Shown here piece by piece: positions 52,321 through 60,149 of a stretch of DNA of 64,000 bases. This DNA is from Nitrospira sp. CR1.1 (GTDB lineage: Bacteria; Nitrospirota; Nitrospiria; Nitrospirales; Nitrospiraceae). The stretch covers positions 62,001 to 126,000 of the forward strand of contig WIAF01000004.1 in NCBI GenBank assembly GCA_014055465.1, written 5' to 3'. The stretch's first letter is position 1; every line of letters begins with the position of its first letter. Both the position numbers and the translations under genes were made by a program. Under the pieces are notes generated by a model, which saw only the letters and a program-made list of their open reading frames with translations, was not told the origin of the DNA and ran no database searches.

Positions 52321-53286
52321 TCAACGACGGGGTTTGTTGCGCGGAAAACACGCCGTGTGGACTTTTTTCAACTGTGCCGCATCGACATGGGTATAAATTT
52401 GCGTGGTCGCAATGTCGGCATGCCCCAACATCGCCTGCACAGAGCGCAAGTCGGCCCCCCTCTGCAAAAGATGCGTGGCAAACGAATGGCGCAGCATGTG
52501 CGGTGATGGCAGGCGCGCAATTCCCGCCCGCTGAGCCCGCGCGCGCAAGAGTTTCCAAAATGCCTGCCGGGTCAAGGGCGTGCCGCGGCGGGTGACGAAC
52601 ACAAATCGTGACGATCGTTGCTTCAACAGCATCGGCCTCGCACCCAACACATAGGCCTGCACCTCCGCCACCGCCGGCCGTCCGATCGGTACCACCCGCT
52701 GCTTGTCGCCTTTTCCCGTAATGCCAACATACCCTACCTCAAGATTGCACTGATCCATCCGCAAGGCAATCAACTCCGACACACGCAGCCCCGCAGCATA
52801 GAGCACTTCCACCATTGCGCGATCACGGTGATCTTCGGGCGCCAGGCGATGCGGGAGATCCAGAAGCCTGGTCACCTCTTCCAGGCTCAATGTTTTTGGC
52901 AAGCGTCGCACCCGCGACGTGCTCCGTAGACTGACCGTCGGATTCGCGCTGACAATGCCTTCCTGCTTTAGAAAACGGAAAAAGCCGCGCACCGCCGCCA
53001 ATGCCCGCGCGCGCGAGGAAGCGGCAAGTCCGCCGCGATGCAACTGTTCGAGAAACGCCGCGAGCAACGGAGGAGACACATGGCAAGGATCATCGACATG
53101 CTGATCGCGAAGATAGCGCTGAAAGACTTTCACATCCCGTTGGTAGGCCGACAAGGTATGTCGTGAGAGTCCGCGCACAATCCGCACATCGTCACAATAA
53201 CGCGCGACGAGCGGCTCCAACGGAAGCGATTCCGACTCCTGCGGAGCGCGGCCTGCCACATCACGGTCCTTCAAGGACGCCCTCAT
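52321..53286 (-). CDS. xerD: Tyrosine recombinase XerC/XerD type
   Basis: A site-specific recombinase that resolves chromosome dimers at dif. 321 residues from the ATG at 53286; the frame extends to 53352, but the predicted promoter lies within that extension. The core-binding domain (ARYCDDVRIVRGLSRHTLSA) is followed by the catalytic domain with the first Arg in AAGLRVSELIALRM, HMLRHSFATHLLQRG, MLGHADIATTQIYTHV with the nucleophilic Tyr. Length and motifs match chromosomal XerD better than a phage integrase. XerC cannot be fully excluded. It diverges from the LpoA-like gene. Confidence 0.88.
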   Translation of the reverse strand: MRASLKDRDVAGRAPQESESLPLEPLVARYCDDVRIVRGLSRHTLSAYQRDVKVFQRYLRDQHVDDPCHVSPPLLAAFLEQLHRGGLAASSRARALAAVRGFFRFLKQEGIVSANPTVSLRSTSRVRRLPKTLSLEEVTRLLDLPHRLAPEDHRDRAMVEVLYAAGLRVSELIALRMDQCNLEVGYVGITGKGDKQRVVPIGRPAVAEVQAYVLGARPMLLKQRSSRFVFVTRRGTPLTRQAFWKLLRARAQRAGIARLPSPHMLRHSFATHLLQRGADLRSVQAMLGHADIATTQIYTHVDAAQLKKVHTACFPRNKPRR

Positions 53287-53314
53287 GAGGGATGGCTCGG
53301 AGCATGCTTGATCG

Positions 53315-53343
53315 ACTATAGCCAAGCCTCGATCTGAACACAA
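53315..53343 (-). promoter_or_regulatory. Predicted promoter of xerD
   Basis: On the minus strand TTGTGT (53343-53338), 17 bp, TATAGT (53320-53315). Start near 53308, about 20 bases before the ATG at 53286, which argues against a start at 53352. Confidence 0.55.
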
Positions 53344-53363
53344 CGCCATCACCCCGACTTACC

Positions 53364-53392
53364 TTGACACCCCAGCACCTGTTTCCTATAGT
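53364..53392 (+). promoter_or_regulatory. Strong predicted promoter of the LpoA-like gene
   Basis: TTGACA (53364-53369), 17-bp spacer, TATAGT (53387-53392). Start near 53399; a CAGGAG precedes the ATG at 53435. It lies back to back with the xerD promoter with about 20 bp between the two -35 elements. Confidence 0.75.
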
Positions 53393-53434
53393 AGCCACCA
53401 TTGCGGCGAGAGCGTTCGCCATGCACAGGAGTCA

Positions 53435-55429
53435 ATGGTTCCTCGATCCGTATCCCGCGCCCCGCATCTCCGCGCGTGCAGCGTCGCCCTCGCGGTGGCG
53501 CTCCTCGTAGGCTTTGCCGCGCTCGGCGACGCAGCCCCTGCGCCCAAGACTCCGTCCGCACCCCGTTCGAACCAGGCGAAACCGCCCGCAAACACCGGCC
53601 AATCCTCCTTAGATCAGGCCAAACGGCTGATCGACGCGGAACAGCCGGAAGCTGCAGCCGTCATGCTGCGACGGTTCATCGAAGGCGGCCCCGCGCCGGA
53701 TCTCCTCGACGACGCCTATCTCCTGATGGCCGCCGCCATGTACGGCATGAAGGAGCATGCGGAAACCATCCGCTACGTCAATCAGCTGCTCGGGGAGTTT
53801 CCGAACTCAGACCTAGTTGACCGGGCAAAGCTCCTGCTCGCCAGGTCCCACGCCAGGGCCGGCAATCTGGATCTCGCGCTGCCTCTGCTTTCCGAAGTGC
53901 GCAGCCTGTCCGCCGATCCCACCATCAAGCGCGACGCCCTGCGGCTGACAGGAGAGTTTCAAGCACAGAAAAAGGATTTTCTCCGGGCCATTCAAGCCTG
54001 GCTTGATGAGCTACCGCTGGATGTTGGCGACCAGGCACACGAAACCGAGATGCAGATTCGAGAACTGGTCAACGACAAACTCGACGGGCCGTCGCTGATG
54101 CGCGTCCGTGATGCCTACCCGAAGACATTCCCCGGCGACTTGGCCTCCATCAAGCTCATCGACCTCCATACCGCTGCCGGAGAGGACCATTTAGTCGAGC
54201 GGGACTTGCGCCTCTTTTTGAGCCGCTTCCCCAACCATCCCTACGCCGCGAAAGCCGCCGAGCTCCAGAGCGTGGTGCGAACCAAATTCAAATCGCACCC
54301 CTACGCCATTGCCGCCATTTTTCCCATGTCCGGCAAACTCGCCCCTTTCGGCACAGAAGTGTTGAACGGGATCCAACTCGCGCTGGAGCGACCGAAAGAC
54401 GGAGGCGAAAGCCCGTCGATCGGCCTCATCGTCAAAGATACGGAATCCGACCGCTCGACATTCCTCGACGAACTCTCCTCGGTCTTATCCGATGACCGGC
54501 CGCTTGCCGTCATCGGGCCGTTGCTGTCGAAAAACCTGCCGGTCATGGCCGAGCTGGCCGAACGCACCCACATCCCGTTGATCACCCCCAGTGCGACCAT
54601 CCCGAACTTGCGTCGCTTCGGCAACTATGTCTTCAGTACGGCGCTGACCTACGGGCATCAAGCCAAACGGATGGCGGAGTATGCCGTCAAAGAGCAACAG
54701 TTCAAACGGTTCGCCATTCTCTATCCCGATACCCCGTACGGCCGCGACCTGGCGCGCCTCTTCGCGCAAGAAATCCGGCAACAGGATGGAGAACTGATCG
54801 TCAGCGAACCCTACAAGGAAGGTGACACCGACTTCCGGGCCGTGATCGGCAAGCTCAAAGCCGAAGATCTGAAGCGGTATGGCGTCGAGGTGCAAGTCGA
54901 CAACGATCCGGCCAAAACCGGAATCAGGCGGGGAGGCAAAAAAGGCAAACGCCTACTCTATTCGCCAGGATTCGACGCTGTGTTTATCCCCGGACGTTCA
55001 TTGGATGTGGGCCTGTTGGCGGCCCAACTGGCCTTTTACGACATCGCCGTTCCGCTGCTCGGCGCCAATGGATGGAACACCCCGGATTTCGCGCGCGTGG
55101 CCGATCGTAGCGTTGAAGGCAGCGTGTTTGCGGACGGATTCTTCTCCGACAGCACCAGCCCGGTCGTGCAGGAATTCGTGGAACGGTATCGCAAACGATT
55201 CCAAGCCACGCCGTCGCTCTTCGCCGCCCAAGGATATGACGCCGCACGACTGGCGGTGGAAGCGATCCGGCGAGGCGCCACGAGCGGAGAAGCGGTCCGT
55301 GACTATTTGATGATGCAGCATGACCTGCCGACCTTGAGCGGCCCCAGCGGGTTTAGCCCCGACGGCACCCTCAATCGCCACGTCTTCCTCATTCAAGTCA
55401 AACAAGGCAAGTTCGTCCCCCTGGAGTAG
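53435..55429 (+). CDS. LpoA-like TPR plus periplasmic binding-protein domain
   Basis: An exported protein of 664 residues. A signal peptide (ends near LGDAAPAP) leads into TPR-like helices (about 55-285: LDQAKRLIDAEQPEAAAVML, VDRAKLLLARSHARAGNLDL). A Peripla_BP_6 domain follows (about 290-660: YAIAAIFPMSGKLAPFGTEVL, LAVIGPLLSKNLPVMAELAE, VFSTALTYGHQAKRMAEYAV). This layout is that of LpoA, the outer-membrane activator of PBP1A, but no lipobox cysteine is present here. It could also be a ligand receptor of the branched-chain amino acid type without a permease nearby. Own strong promoter; trpS follows. Confidence 0.8.
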   Translation: MVPRSVSRAPHLRACSVALAVALLVGFAALGDAAPAPKTPSAPRSNQAKPPANTGQSSLDQAKRLIDAEQPEAAAVMLRRFIEGGPAPDLLDDAYLLMAAAMYGMKEHAETIRYVNQLLGEFPNSDLVDRAKLLLARSHARAGNLDLALPLLSEVRSLSADPTIKRDALRLTGEFQAQKKDFLRAIQAWLDELPLDVGDQAHETEMQIRELVNDKLDGPSLMRVRDAYPKTFPGDLASIKLIDLHTAAGEDHLVERDLRLFLSRFPNHPYAAKAAELQSVVRTKFKSHPYAIAAIFPMSGKLAPFGTEVLNGIQLALERPKDGGESPSIGLIVKDTESDRSTFLDELSSVLSDDRPLAVIGPLLSKNLPVMAELAERTHIPLITPSATIPNLRRFGNYVFSTALTYGHQAKRMAEYAVKEQQFKRFAILYPDTPYGRDLARLFAQEIRQQDGELIVSEPYKEGDTDFRAVIGKLKAEDLKRYGVEVQVDNDPAKTGIRRGGKKGKRLLYSPGFDAVFIPGRSLDVGLLAAQLAFYDIAVPLLGANGWNTPDFARVADRSVEGSVFADGFFSDSTSPVVQEFVERYRKRFQATPSLFAAQGYDAARLAVEAIRRGATSGEAVRDYLMMQHDLPTLSGPSGFSPDGTLNRHVFLIQVKQGKFVPLE

Positions 55430-55480
55430 CCCGCCGGTCAGGGACAACAACACATCGGTTCGGAACATGGGAGTGATGGC

Positions 55481-56470
55481 ATGACGACGGCTCGTAAGCG
55501 AGTACTCAGCGGGATGCAGCCAAGCGGGTTGCTCCATCTCGGCAACTGGTTGGGGGCGCTGGAAAACTGGAACGCGTTGCAAGCACAGTACGATTGTTAC
55601 TTCTTCGTGGCGGACTGGCACGCCCTGTCGTCCAATTATGCCGATACCAGCCGGCTGCGCGACTATGTGCGGGAATTACTCATTGACTGGCTGGCAGCCG
55701 GTATTGACCCCAAGCGGGCCACCGTATTCGTGCAGTCCCAGGTCCCGGACCACGCCATCCTCCACCTGCTGTTCTCCATGATCATTCCGGTGTCCTGGCT
55801 GGAACGGAATCCGACCTACAAGGAGAAGCAGGAAGAGATCAAGGAGCGTGACCTCAGCACCTATGGGTTTCTCGGATATCCGGTCCTCCAGGCGGCCGAC
55901 ATCCTCCTCTACAAGCCTGATTTCGTGCCAGTCGGCAAAGATCAATTACCCCATCTGGAACTGACGCGCGAACTGGCGCGCCGCTTTAACAGTCTCTACG
56001 GCTCCGTCTTCCCAGAGCCTCAGGAACACCTCACGAAGTTCCCGAAAGTGCTGGGCACCGACGGGCGAAAAATGAGCAAGAGCTACGGCAACGCGATCAA
56101 CCTGTCCGATACGGAAACCGTCGTCCGCCAGAAGCTCAAGACCATGATCACCGACCCCGCCCGCGTCCGGCGCACCGACCCCGGCAACCCCGATGTCTGC
56201 CCAGTCTACGATTTTCACAAGATTTTTTCGCCGCTGCCGGTCATCGATCAGGTGAATCAGGATTGCCGGAAAGCCGCGATCGGCTGCATCGATTGCAAGA
56301 AGCTGGTGGCGGATCGAGTGGTGGAACGCCTGGCGCCGATGTGGGAGGCTCGCGCGACCCTCACGCAGAACCCCGGACGCCTGGATGAAATTGCGGAGGA
56401 CGGCCGCCGCCGCGCGACAGCAGTCTCCTCTCAGACAATGGCTGAAGTACGAGAGGCCATGAAGATCTAG
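55481..56470 (+). CDS. trpS: Tryptophanyl-tRNA synthetase
   Basis: Charges tRNA-Trp. 329 residues, the normal size. The class I HIGH equivalent is SGMQPSGLLHLGNWLGAL near the N-terminus; the KMSKS loop is GRKMSKSYGNAINL. Other landmarks are VADWHALSSNY, YPVLQAADILLYKPDFVPVG, and IGCIDCKKLVADRVVERLAP. The TAG stop (56468-56470) is itself the start of a repeat end, TAGCAGGCTGCGGAAAAAC. 51 bp behind the LpoA-like gene, possibly co-transcribed. Confidence 0.95.
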   Translation: MTTARKRVLSGMQPSGLLHLGNWLGALENWNALQAQYDCYFFVADWHALSSNYADTSRLRDYVRELLIDWLAAGIDPKRATVFVQSQVPDHAILHLLFSMIIPVSWLERNPTYKEKQEEIKERDLSTYGFLGYPVLQAADILLYKPDFVPVGKDQLPHLELTRELARRFNSLYGSVFPEPQEHLTKFPKVLGTDGRKMSKSYGNAINLSDTETVVRQKLKTMITDPARVRRTDPGNPDVCPVYDFHKIFSPLPVIDQVNQDCRKAAIGCIDCKKLVADRVVERLAPMWEARATLTQNPGRLDEIAEDGRRRATAVSSQTMAEVREAMKI

Positions 56471-56740
56471 CAGGCTGCGGAAAAACTCATGTTTTGCACG
56501 CGACGCCGCGATCAGCTCACGTGGCGTGTTGGTATCAGGATAGTAGGCAGGATGCGCAAAAAGGCTATCCAGCAAGGCCGCAGCGAGGTCCACGGCGCGA
56601 AGCATAATGAGCGCCACGTCTGTGGACGCCGGCGAGACGGTGAGCCGGCCGTGTCTCAGACCGAGGCGTACCCTTGGGGTAGGTTGAGGATCTGAACGAG
56701 GCGAGAACGCCGCTGGTGGACTTTTTCCGCATCCTGCTAG
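56468..56740. repeat. Palindromic intergenic repeat, copy C, with an extra end
   Basis: The full element is 56544-56740. Its ends are TAGGCAGGATGCGCAAAAAG on the left and, read from the right on the minus strand, TAGCAGGATGCGGAAAAAG. Inside, CCAGCAAGGCCGCAGCGAGG to ATGAGCGCCACGT matches copy B. A separate repeat end TAGCAGGCTGCGGAAAAAC (56468-56486) begins with the trpS stop codon, so an older copy may have been split. The element lies between trpS and the convergent PilZ gene and may work as a bidirectional terminator. Confidence 0.8.
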
Positions 56741-56759
56741 ACTCGCCGTAGAAACGGGA

Positions 56760-57083
56760 CTAGGCAGGCTTTGCCAACTTGCGCCAGACATCGGTCAATT
56801 GGCGCTGGACCGGTCCACGAATCTTCGTGATCGACAACCCAAACTCGTTGGGGCGGCACCACCGCACCGTGGCCGCATCAATGAGGATGGGATTGGCATT
56901 GTCGCCGGGGAAAATGCAGAGTTCGACTTCCGAGCCGACCAGCACTTCAACGGAGCTGATAATACGACAGCCGCCGGGAGAAAGATCGGTAAGGTCCCCG
57001 TCGCCGGCCAGCATCTTGCCCTTCATCGAGAAATGGCTGCGAAACTGGACGTGAACCCGCTCATGTTTGCGTTGGTTTTTCAT
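56760..57083 (-). CDS. PilZ-domain protein
   Basis: A single PilZ domain of 107 residues. The N-terminal motif KNQRKHERVHVQF corresponds to the RxxxR c-di-GMP-binding loop (RKHER), and LTDLSPGGCRI corresponds to the DxSxxG motif, so c-di-GMP binding is likely. A C-terminal helix (PVQRQLTDVWRKLAK) follows. No output domain is present, so it would act through a partner. GGAGG precedes the ATG. Isolated, with copy C of the repeat behind it and about 240 bp of unremarkable spacer in front. Confidence 0.85.
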   Translation of the reverse strand: MKNQRKHERVHVQFRSHFSMKGKMLAGDGDLTDLSPGGCRIISSVEVLVGSEVELCIFPGDNANPILIDAATVRWCRPNEFGLSITKIRGPVQRQLTDVWRKLAKPA

Positions 57084-57320
57084 CGGGAAGTGGCCTCCGT
57101 ACCTGTCACCACGCCAGGCTTGTGCGCATCAGCAGTACGATAGGACAGAACCGGGCAAAAGACCAGCACTGCACACTTCTTCGCGAAAAGCCCCGGAACC
57201 TCACGATTTCCCGTCACACGCAACAAGCCGGTTCGTCAAGACCGAGCGGCTGAGGACGCATTTGTTGGTGCCGTGCGAGTTCGACCACATGATCGACGTG
57301 GCGGACTTGTCCAACAACTG

Positions 57321-57836
57321 TCAGAGCGATTCCGGTTTGGGCTCAAGAGAAGACCTGCCGACCGCATCCAACATATCCCGCCCCACGAGAATCGGCGCGT
57401 GAAAGTGAATCGCCAAGGCGATAGAGTCCGAGGACCGGCTGTCGAACACTTTTTCCTGCCCCTGAAACGCCACGGTCAAGCTCCCGTAATACGTGCCCGC
57501 CTTGAGTGTAATCACCGTCTTGACCACCCGACCGCCGAGTGATTCCAAAATCGTATGCATCAGATCGTGGGAGAGCGGACGAGGCAGCTTTTCACCGGTC
57601 AAGGCCGATTGAATGGAGGCCGCCACCGTATGGTCGACAAAGACGGGAATGGTTTTCCCGTCTGCCGAAAGCAACACCACCGGGCCGTGATCGGACAATC
57701 CCACCCGGACATGACTGATCGTGACCTGGGAGGGAGGGCCCGGTTCGTCGGCAGAGACAGGCACATCAGCAGCGGAGAATCCCGGCAGGAGGCAAAACAG
57801 CGGAAGGAGCAGCCAGCGCCGTGCCGTTGCGATCAT
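57321..57836 (-). CDS. Secreted BFN-domain (bifunctional nuclease, DUF151) protein
   Basis: 171 residues from the ATG at 57836, with AGGAGG upstream; the open frame to 57872 lies before that signal. A clear signal peptide (LLLPLFCLLPGFSAADVP) precedes a BFN domain: VVLLSADGKTIPVFVDHTVA, RPLSHDLMHTILESLGGRVV and SRSSDSIALAIHFHAPILVG. Family members are mostly thought of as cytoplasmic DNases/RNases or regulators; this one is apparently exported. Activity is unproven. Between PilZ and an MBL hydrolase gene, with spacing that suggests separate units. Confidence 0.8.
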   Translation of the reverse strand: MIATARRWLLLPLFCLLPGFSAADVPVSADEPGPPSQVTISHVRVGLSDHGPVVLLSADGKTIPVFVDHTVAASIQSALTGEKLPRPLSHDLMHTILESLGGRVVKTVITLKAGTYYGSLTVAFQGQEKVFDSRSSDSIALAIHFHAPILVGRDMLDAVGRSSLEPKPESL

Positions 57837-57951
57837 AATACCCTCCTGTGTGTCCTCTGGAGGCCCGTTCATGAACGGCTATGACAACTGCGTCCGGGAA
57901 TGTGCCGCGACCCGCAGAACGTCCACGCATCGTGAGATTGTCGCCTCTCTG

Positions 57952-58581
57952 CTAGGCGCGCACGAACGAATTCGTCTCTCGCTCCCGGCCGATCTCCGTG
58001 TCGGCTCCATGTCCGGTCACGACGGCCGTGTCCTCATCGAGGGTGTAGAGCCGTTCCCGGATCGATGCCTCGATGGCGTCGAAATCGCCGCCCCATAGAT
58101 CGGTGCGGCCGATGCCGCCGCGAAACAGGGTGTCTCCCGCCACCACCAATTTCGCGGCGGGGAAGTGAAAGCACATGGAGCCCGGTGTATGTCCCGGCGT
58201 GTGTAAGGCAACGCCTTCCGTCTCCCCGATGGTCACTCGCTCCTCATCCTTCAGCCAATAGTCAGGCTGCGGCGCAGGCACATACGGGACGCCGAACATA
58301 CGGCATTGCGTCTCCAGGATGTTCCAGAGCGGAAGGTCATCAGGATGCAGGCACAGCACCGCGCCGGTCGCCTGCTTCATCGCTCCGGACGCGAGGAAGT
58401 GATCGAAGTGCGCATGAGTGTGGAGAATACGTACGACCGTCAACCCCATGGAGCGCACTTCCTGCAGAATGCGCTCGGGCGCGCCGCCCGGATCAACCAC
58501 AATGGCCTGTTTGGTGATCGGGTCTCCGATGATCGAGCAATTGCACCCGAGAGGTGGAACAGCAAAGGTCTTGCGAATCAT
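57952..58581 (-). CDS. MBL-fold hydrolase, glyoxalase II-like
   Basis: A metallo-beta-lactamase-fold hydrolase of 209 residues. The metal-binding motif is HTHAHFDHFLASGAM, followed by HTPGHTPGSMCFHF, VVAGDTLFRGGIGRTDLWGG and VVTGHGADTEIGRERETNSF. This is the pattern of YcbL/GloB-like single-domain proteins: probably a thioester or lactone hydrolase. The ATG at 58581 lies five bases behind AGGAG; a GTG at 58587 is the alternative. Substrate unknown. Confidence 0.85.
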   Translation of the reverse strand: MIRKTFAVPPLGCNCSIIGDPITKQAIVVDPGGAPERILQEVRSMGLTVVRILHTHAHFDHFLASGAMKQATGAVLCLHPDDLPLWNILETQCRMFGVPYVPAPQPDYWLKDEERVTIGETEGVALHTPGHTPGSMCFHFPAAKLVVAGDTLFRGGIGRTDLWGGDFDAIEASIRERLYTLDEDTAVVTGHGADTEIGRERETNSFVRA

Positions 58582-58622
58582 GCGCACTCCTCAGCGAATC
58601 GAGCAAGGACCGGTACTACCCG

Positions 58623-59303
58623 CTAGCGGCGGCCTGACGGGTTTTGGTTCAGGCGCGACACCCAGAGCACTTCTGTGTCGTGCAGGGTCCAGACTTTTTG
58701 CCGCCGCACGAACCACAGCAAAAAACCCGCGCCGGTCCCATCTGGACGCGGGTTGGCGATATACAGCAGGGCCTGATCAGCACGCAAGGTGAGGCCCACA
58801 CGCGAAAACGCCAGGTGGTCGATGATGTCCGGGGCGCCGCCTTCGTGCTCAACCAACCAGGCAGCGGGAATCACCGGCACGAAAGTCTCGGCATCCCCCT
58901 CTCCCTCGCCTGACACAAACCGGTACCGCACCCCGAAACCAAACCGCCTATCGAGTCGGGAGGGTCGCTGATTCTTCACCACGAAATCCCGAATAAGCTC
59001 CTGCGGCAACCGGCCGTCAAAGTATTCCCGCTCGGCAAACCAGGCGAGCGTCGGCAGCTGCGGCTCTTCCGGATGGAGATGCGTCGCCGTCATCCGTTCG
59101 ATCATGACCAACTTCGTTCGGGACGTCAGAAACTTTTCCTCGACCGCGAGGTCGTAGAAGGGATAGTCCTCGGCGGGTACGGGCTCGGTCAATTCGGACA
59201 GGACTGCGATCGGGACCGCCTCCGTGGCCGGTGGGAACAACGCCAGACCTATGATCAAGACCACCTCGTGCCAGTACCGCATGGCACAGAATAGCTGCTC
59301 CAT
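58623..59303 (-). CDS. Exported protein of unknown function
   Basis: 226 residues; translation may begin at 59303 or at the Met at residue 8 (59282). A hydrophobic stretch (HEVVLIIGLALFPPATEA) looks like a signal peptide. The mature part is mixed alpha/beta (EDYPFYDLAVEEKFLTSRTK, YFDGRLPQELIRDFVVKNQR, FGFGVRYRFVSGEGEGDAE, QKVWTLHDTEVLWVSRLNQ). I do not recognise a family. It lies about 40 bp behind... and in the same direction as the MBL gene, upstream of it, and diverges from the coiled-coil lipoprotein gene. Confidence 0.6.
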   Translation of the reverse strand: MEQLFCAMRYWHEVVLIIGLALFPPATEAVPIAVLSELTEPVPAEDYPFYDLAVEEKFLTSRTKLVMIERMTATHLHPEEPQLPTLAWFAEREYFDGRLPQELIRDFVVKNQRPSRLDRRFGFGVRYRFVSGEGEGDAETFVPVIPAAWLVEHEGGAPDIIDHLAFSRVGLTLRADQALLYIANPRPDGTGAGFLLWFVRRQKVWTLHDTEVLWVSRLNQNPSGRR

Positions 59304-59339
59304 GCCCCATGGTCAAACCGGCGCGAATGTGATTGAAGA

Positions 59340-59367
59340 TGGACAAGGGGGGCCAAACTCTGATACT
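59340..59367 (+). promoter_or_regulatory. Predicted promoter of the coiled-coil lipoprotein gene
   Basis: TGGACA (59340-59345), 16-bp spacer, GATACT (59362-59367). Start predicted near 59374, 17 bases before the ATG. Confidence 0.4.
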
Positions 59368-59390
59368 AGTCTGACTGTCTTACCCAAACT

Positions 59391-60149
59391 ATGATCAAGG
59401 CCTCCCAGCGATCGCTCGCCCCCCTGTTCAGTCTCGCGGTACTATCGTGGTGTGTCGGGTGCACCCCTGACGAATCTCCGTTTCGGCAGGAAAACGAAAA
59501 CCTCCGCAAGCAACTGGCGAAACAGGAGTCGCTCCTGAATTCACTGCAGGACGGCAACAAAGTCATGCAGCAGCAGATCGATCTGCTCAATCAAGAATTG
59601 CGGGACGCCAAGAAACAGACTGAGCATGCCCAGACCGAGGCCAAGTCCTTACAAACAGAAGCCAAGACGCTAGGGGCCCGGCTCGACGCGCAACTCATCG
59701 AATCGAAAAAACTGTCCGGCGAAATTCAACGGACCGCCGCCAAAGCCGCCCAGGTTGCCGAGAGTATCCGCGTGGAAGAGAAGGGCTCGCAGGTCGAAGA
59801 TCTCCCGCGCCCACTGCCCGTTGTCGGAAAAGCTGCCGAAGAAGCGTTGGCGCGCAATGGATACCGAGTGCGCGTCACCGTTAAAACAGATCAAAAAGCG
59901 GTCTTTGTCACCGAGCGAAAAATCTCCACGCCGACCTCGCTGGAAACCGCCGGCTCCCGTAATCAGTATGTGGTCTCCCTTCAAACCCTCTCCTCGAACG
60001 TCACCCGGTTGAGCGTGAAAGCTGAGTTTGAGCGGGTGGTCCAAGGCGGTCGCATCCTGGCGGTGGACGCGGAAGAAATCGCGGAGATCGAACGCCGGCT
60101 CATTGCCGAAATCGGGAAATCTGTCGCCGCCCCGCCGAGTAAATCGTAA
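59391..60149 (+). CDS. Coiled-coil lipoprotein of unknown function
   Basis: 252 residues. The signal peptide ends in SWCVGC (Cys24 lipidated). Residues about 32-125 are an unbroken coiled coil (RQENENLRKQLAKQESLLNS, QQQIDLLNQELRDAKKQTE). The C-terminal half is a small alpha/beta domain (EEALARNGYRVRVTVKTD, QYVVSLQTLSSNVTRLSVKA). It resembles periplasmic spacer or adaptor lipoproteins, and no specific family can be named. The stop overlaps the start of the FGE-like gene (TAATG), so the two are coupled. Confidence 0.65.
   Translation: MIKASQRSLAPLFSLAVLSWCVGCTPDESPFRQENENLRKQLAKQESLLNSLQDGNKVMQQQIDLLNQELRDAKKQTEHAQTEAKSLQTEAKTLGARLDAQLIESKKLSGEIQRTAAKAAQVAESIRVEEKGSQVEDLPRPLPVVGKAAEEALARNGYRVRVTVKTDQKAVFVTERKISTPTSLETAGSRNQYVVSLQTLSSNVTRLSVKAEFERVVQGGRILAVDAEEIAEIERRLIAEIGKSVAAPPSKS

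Noticed and set aside
52103-53286. tRNA-Val plus tyrosine recombinase as an integrated element
   Set aside because: No duplicated tRNA 3' end was seen, there is no cargo, and the recombinase matches chromosomal XerD with its own promoter.
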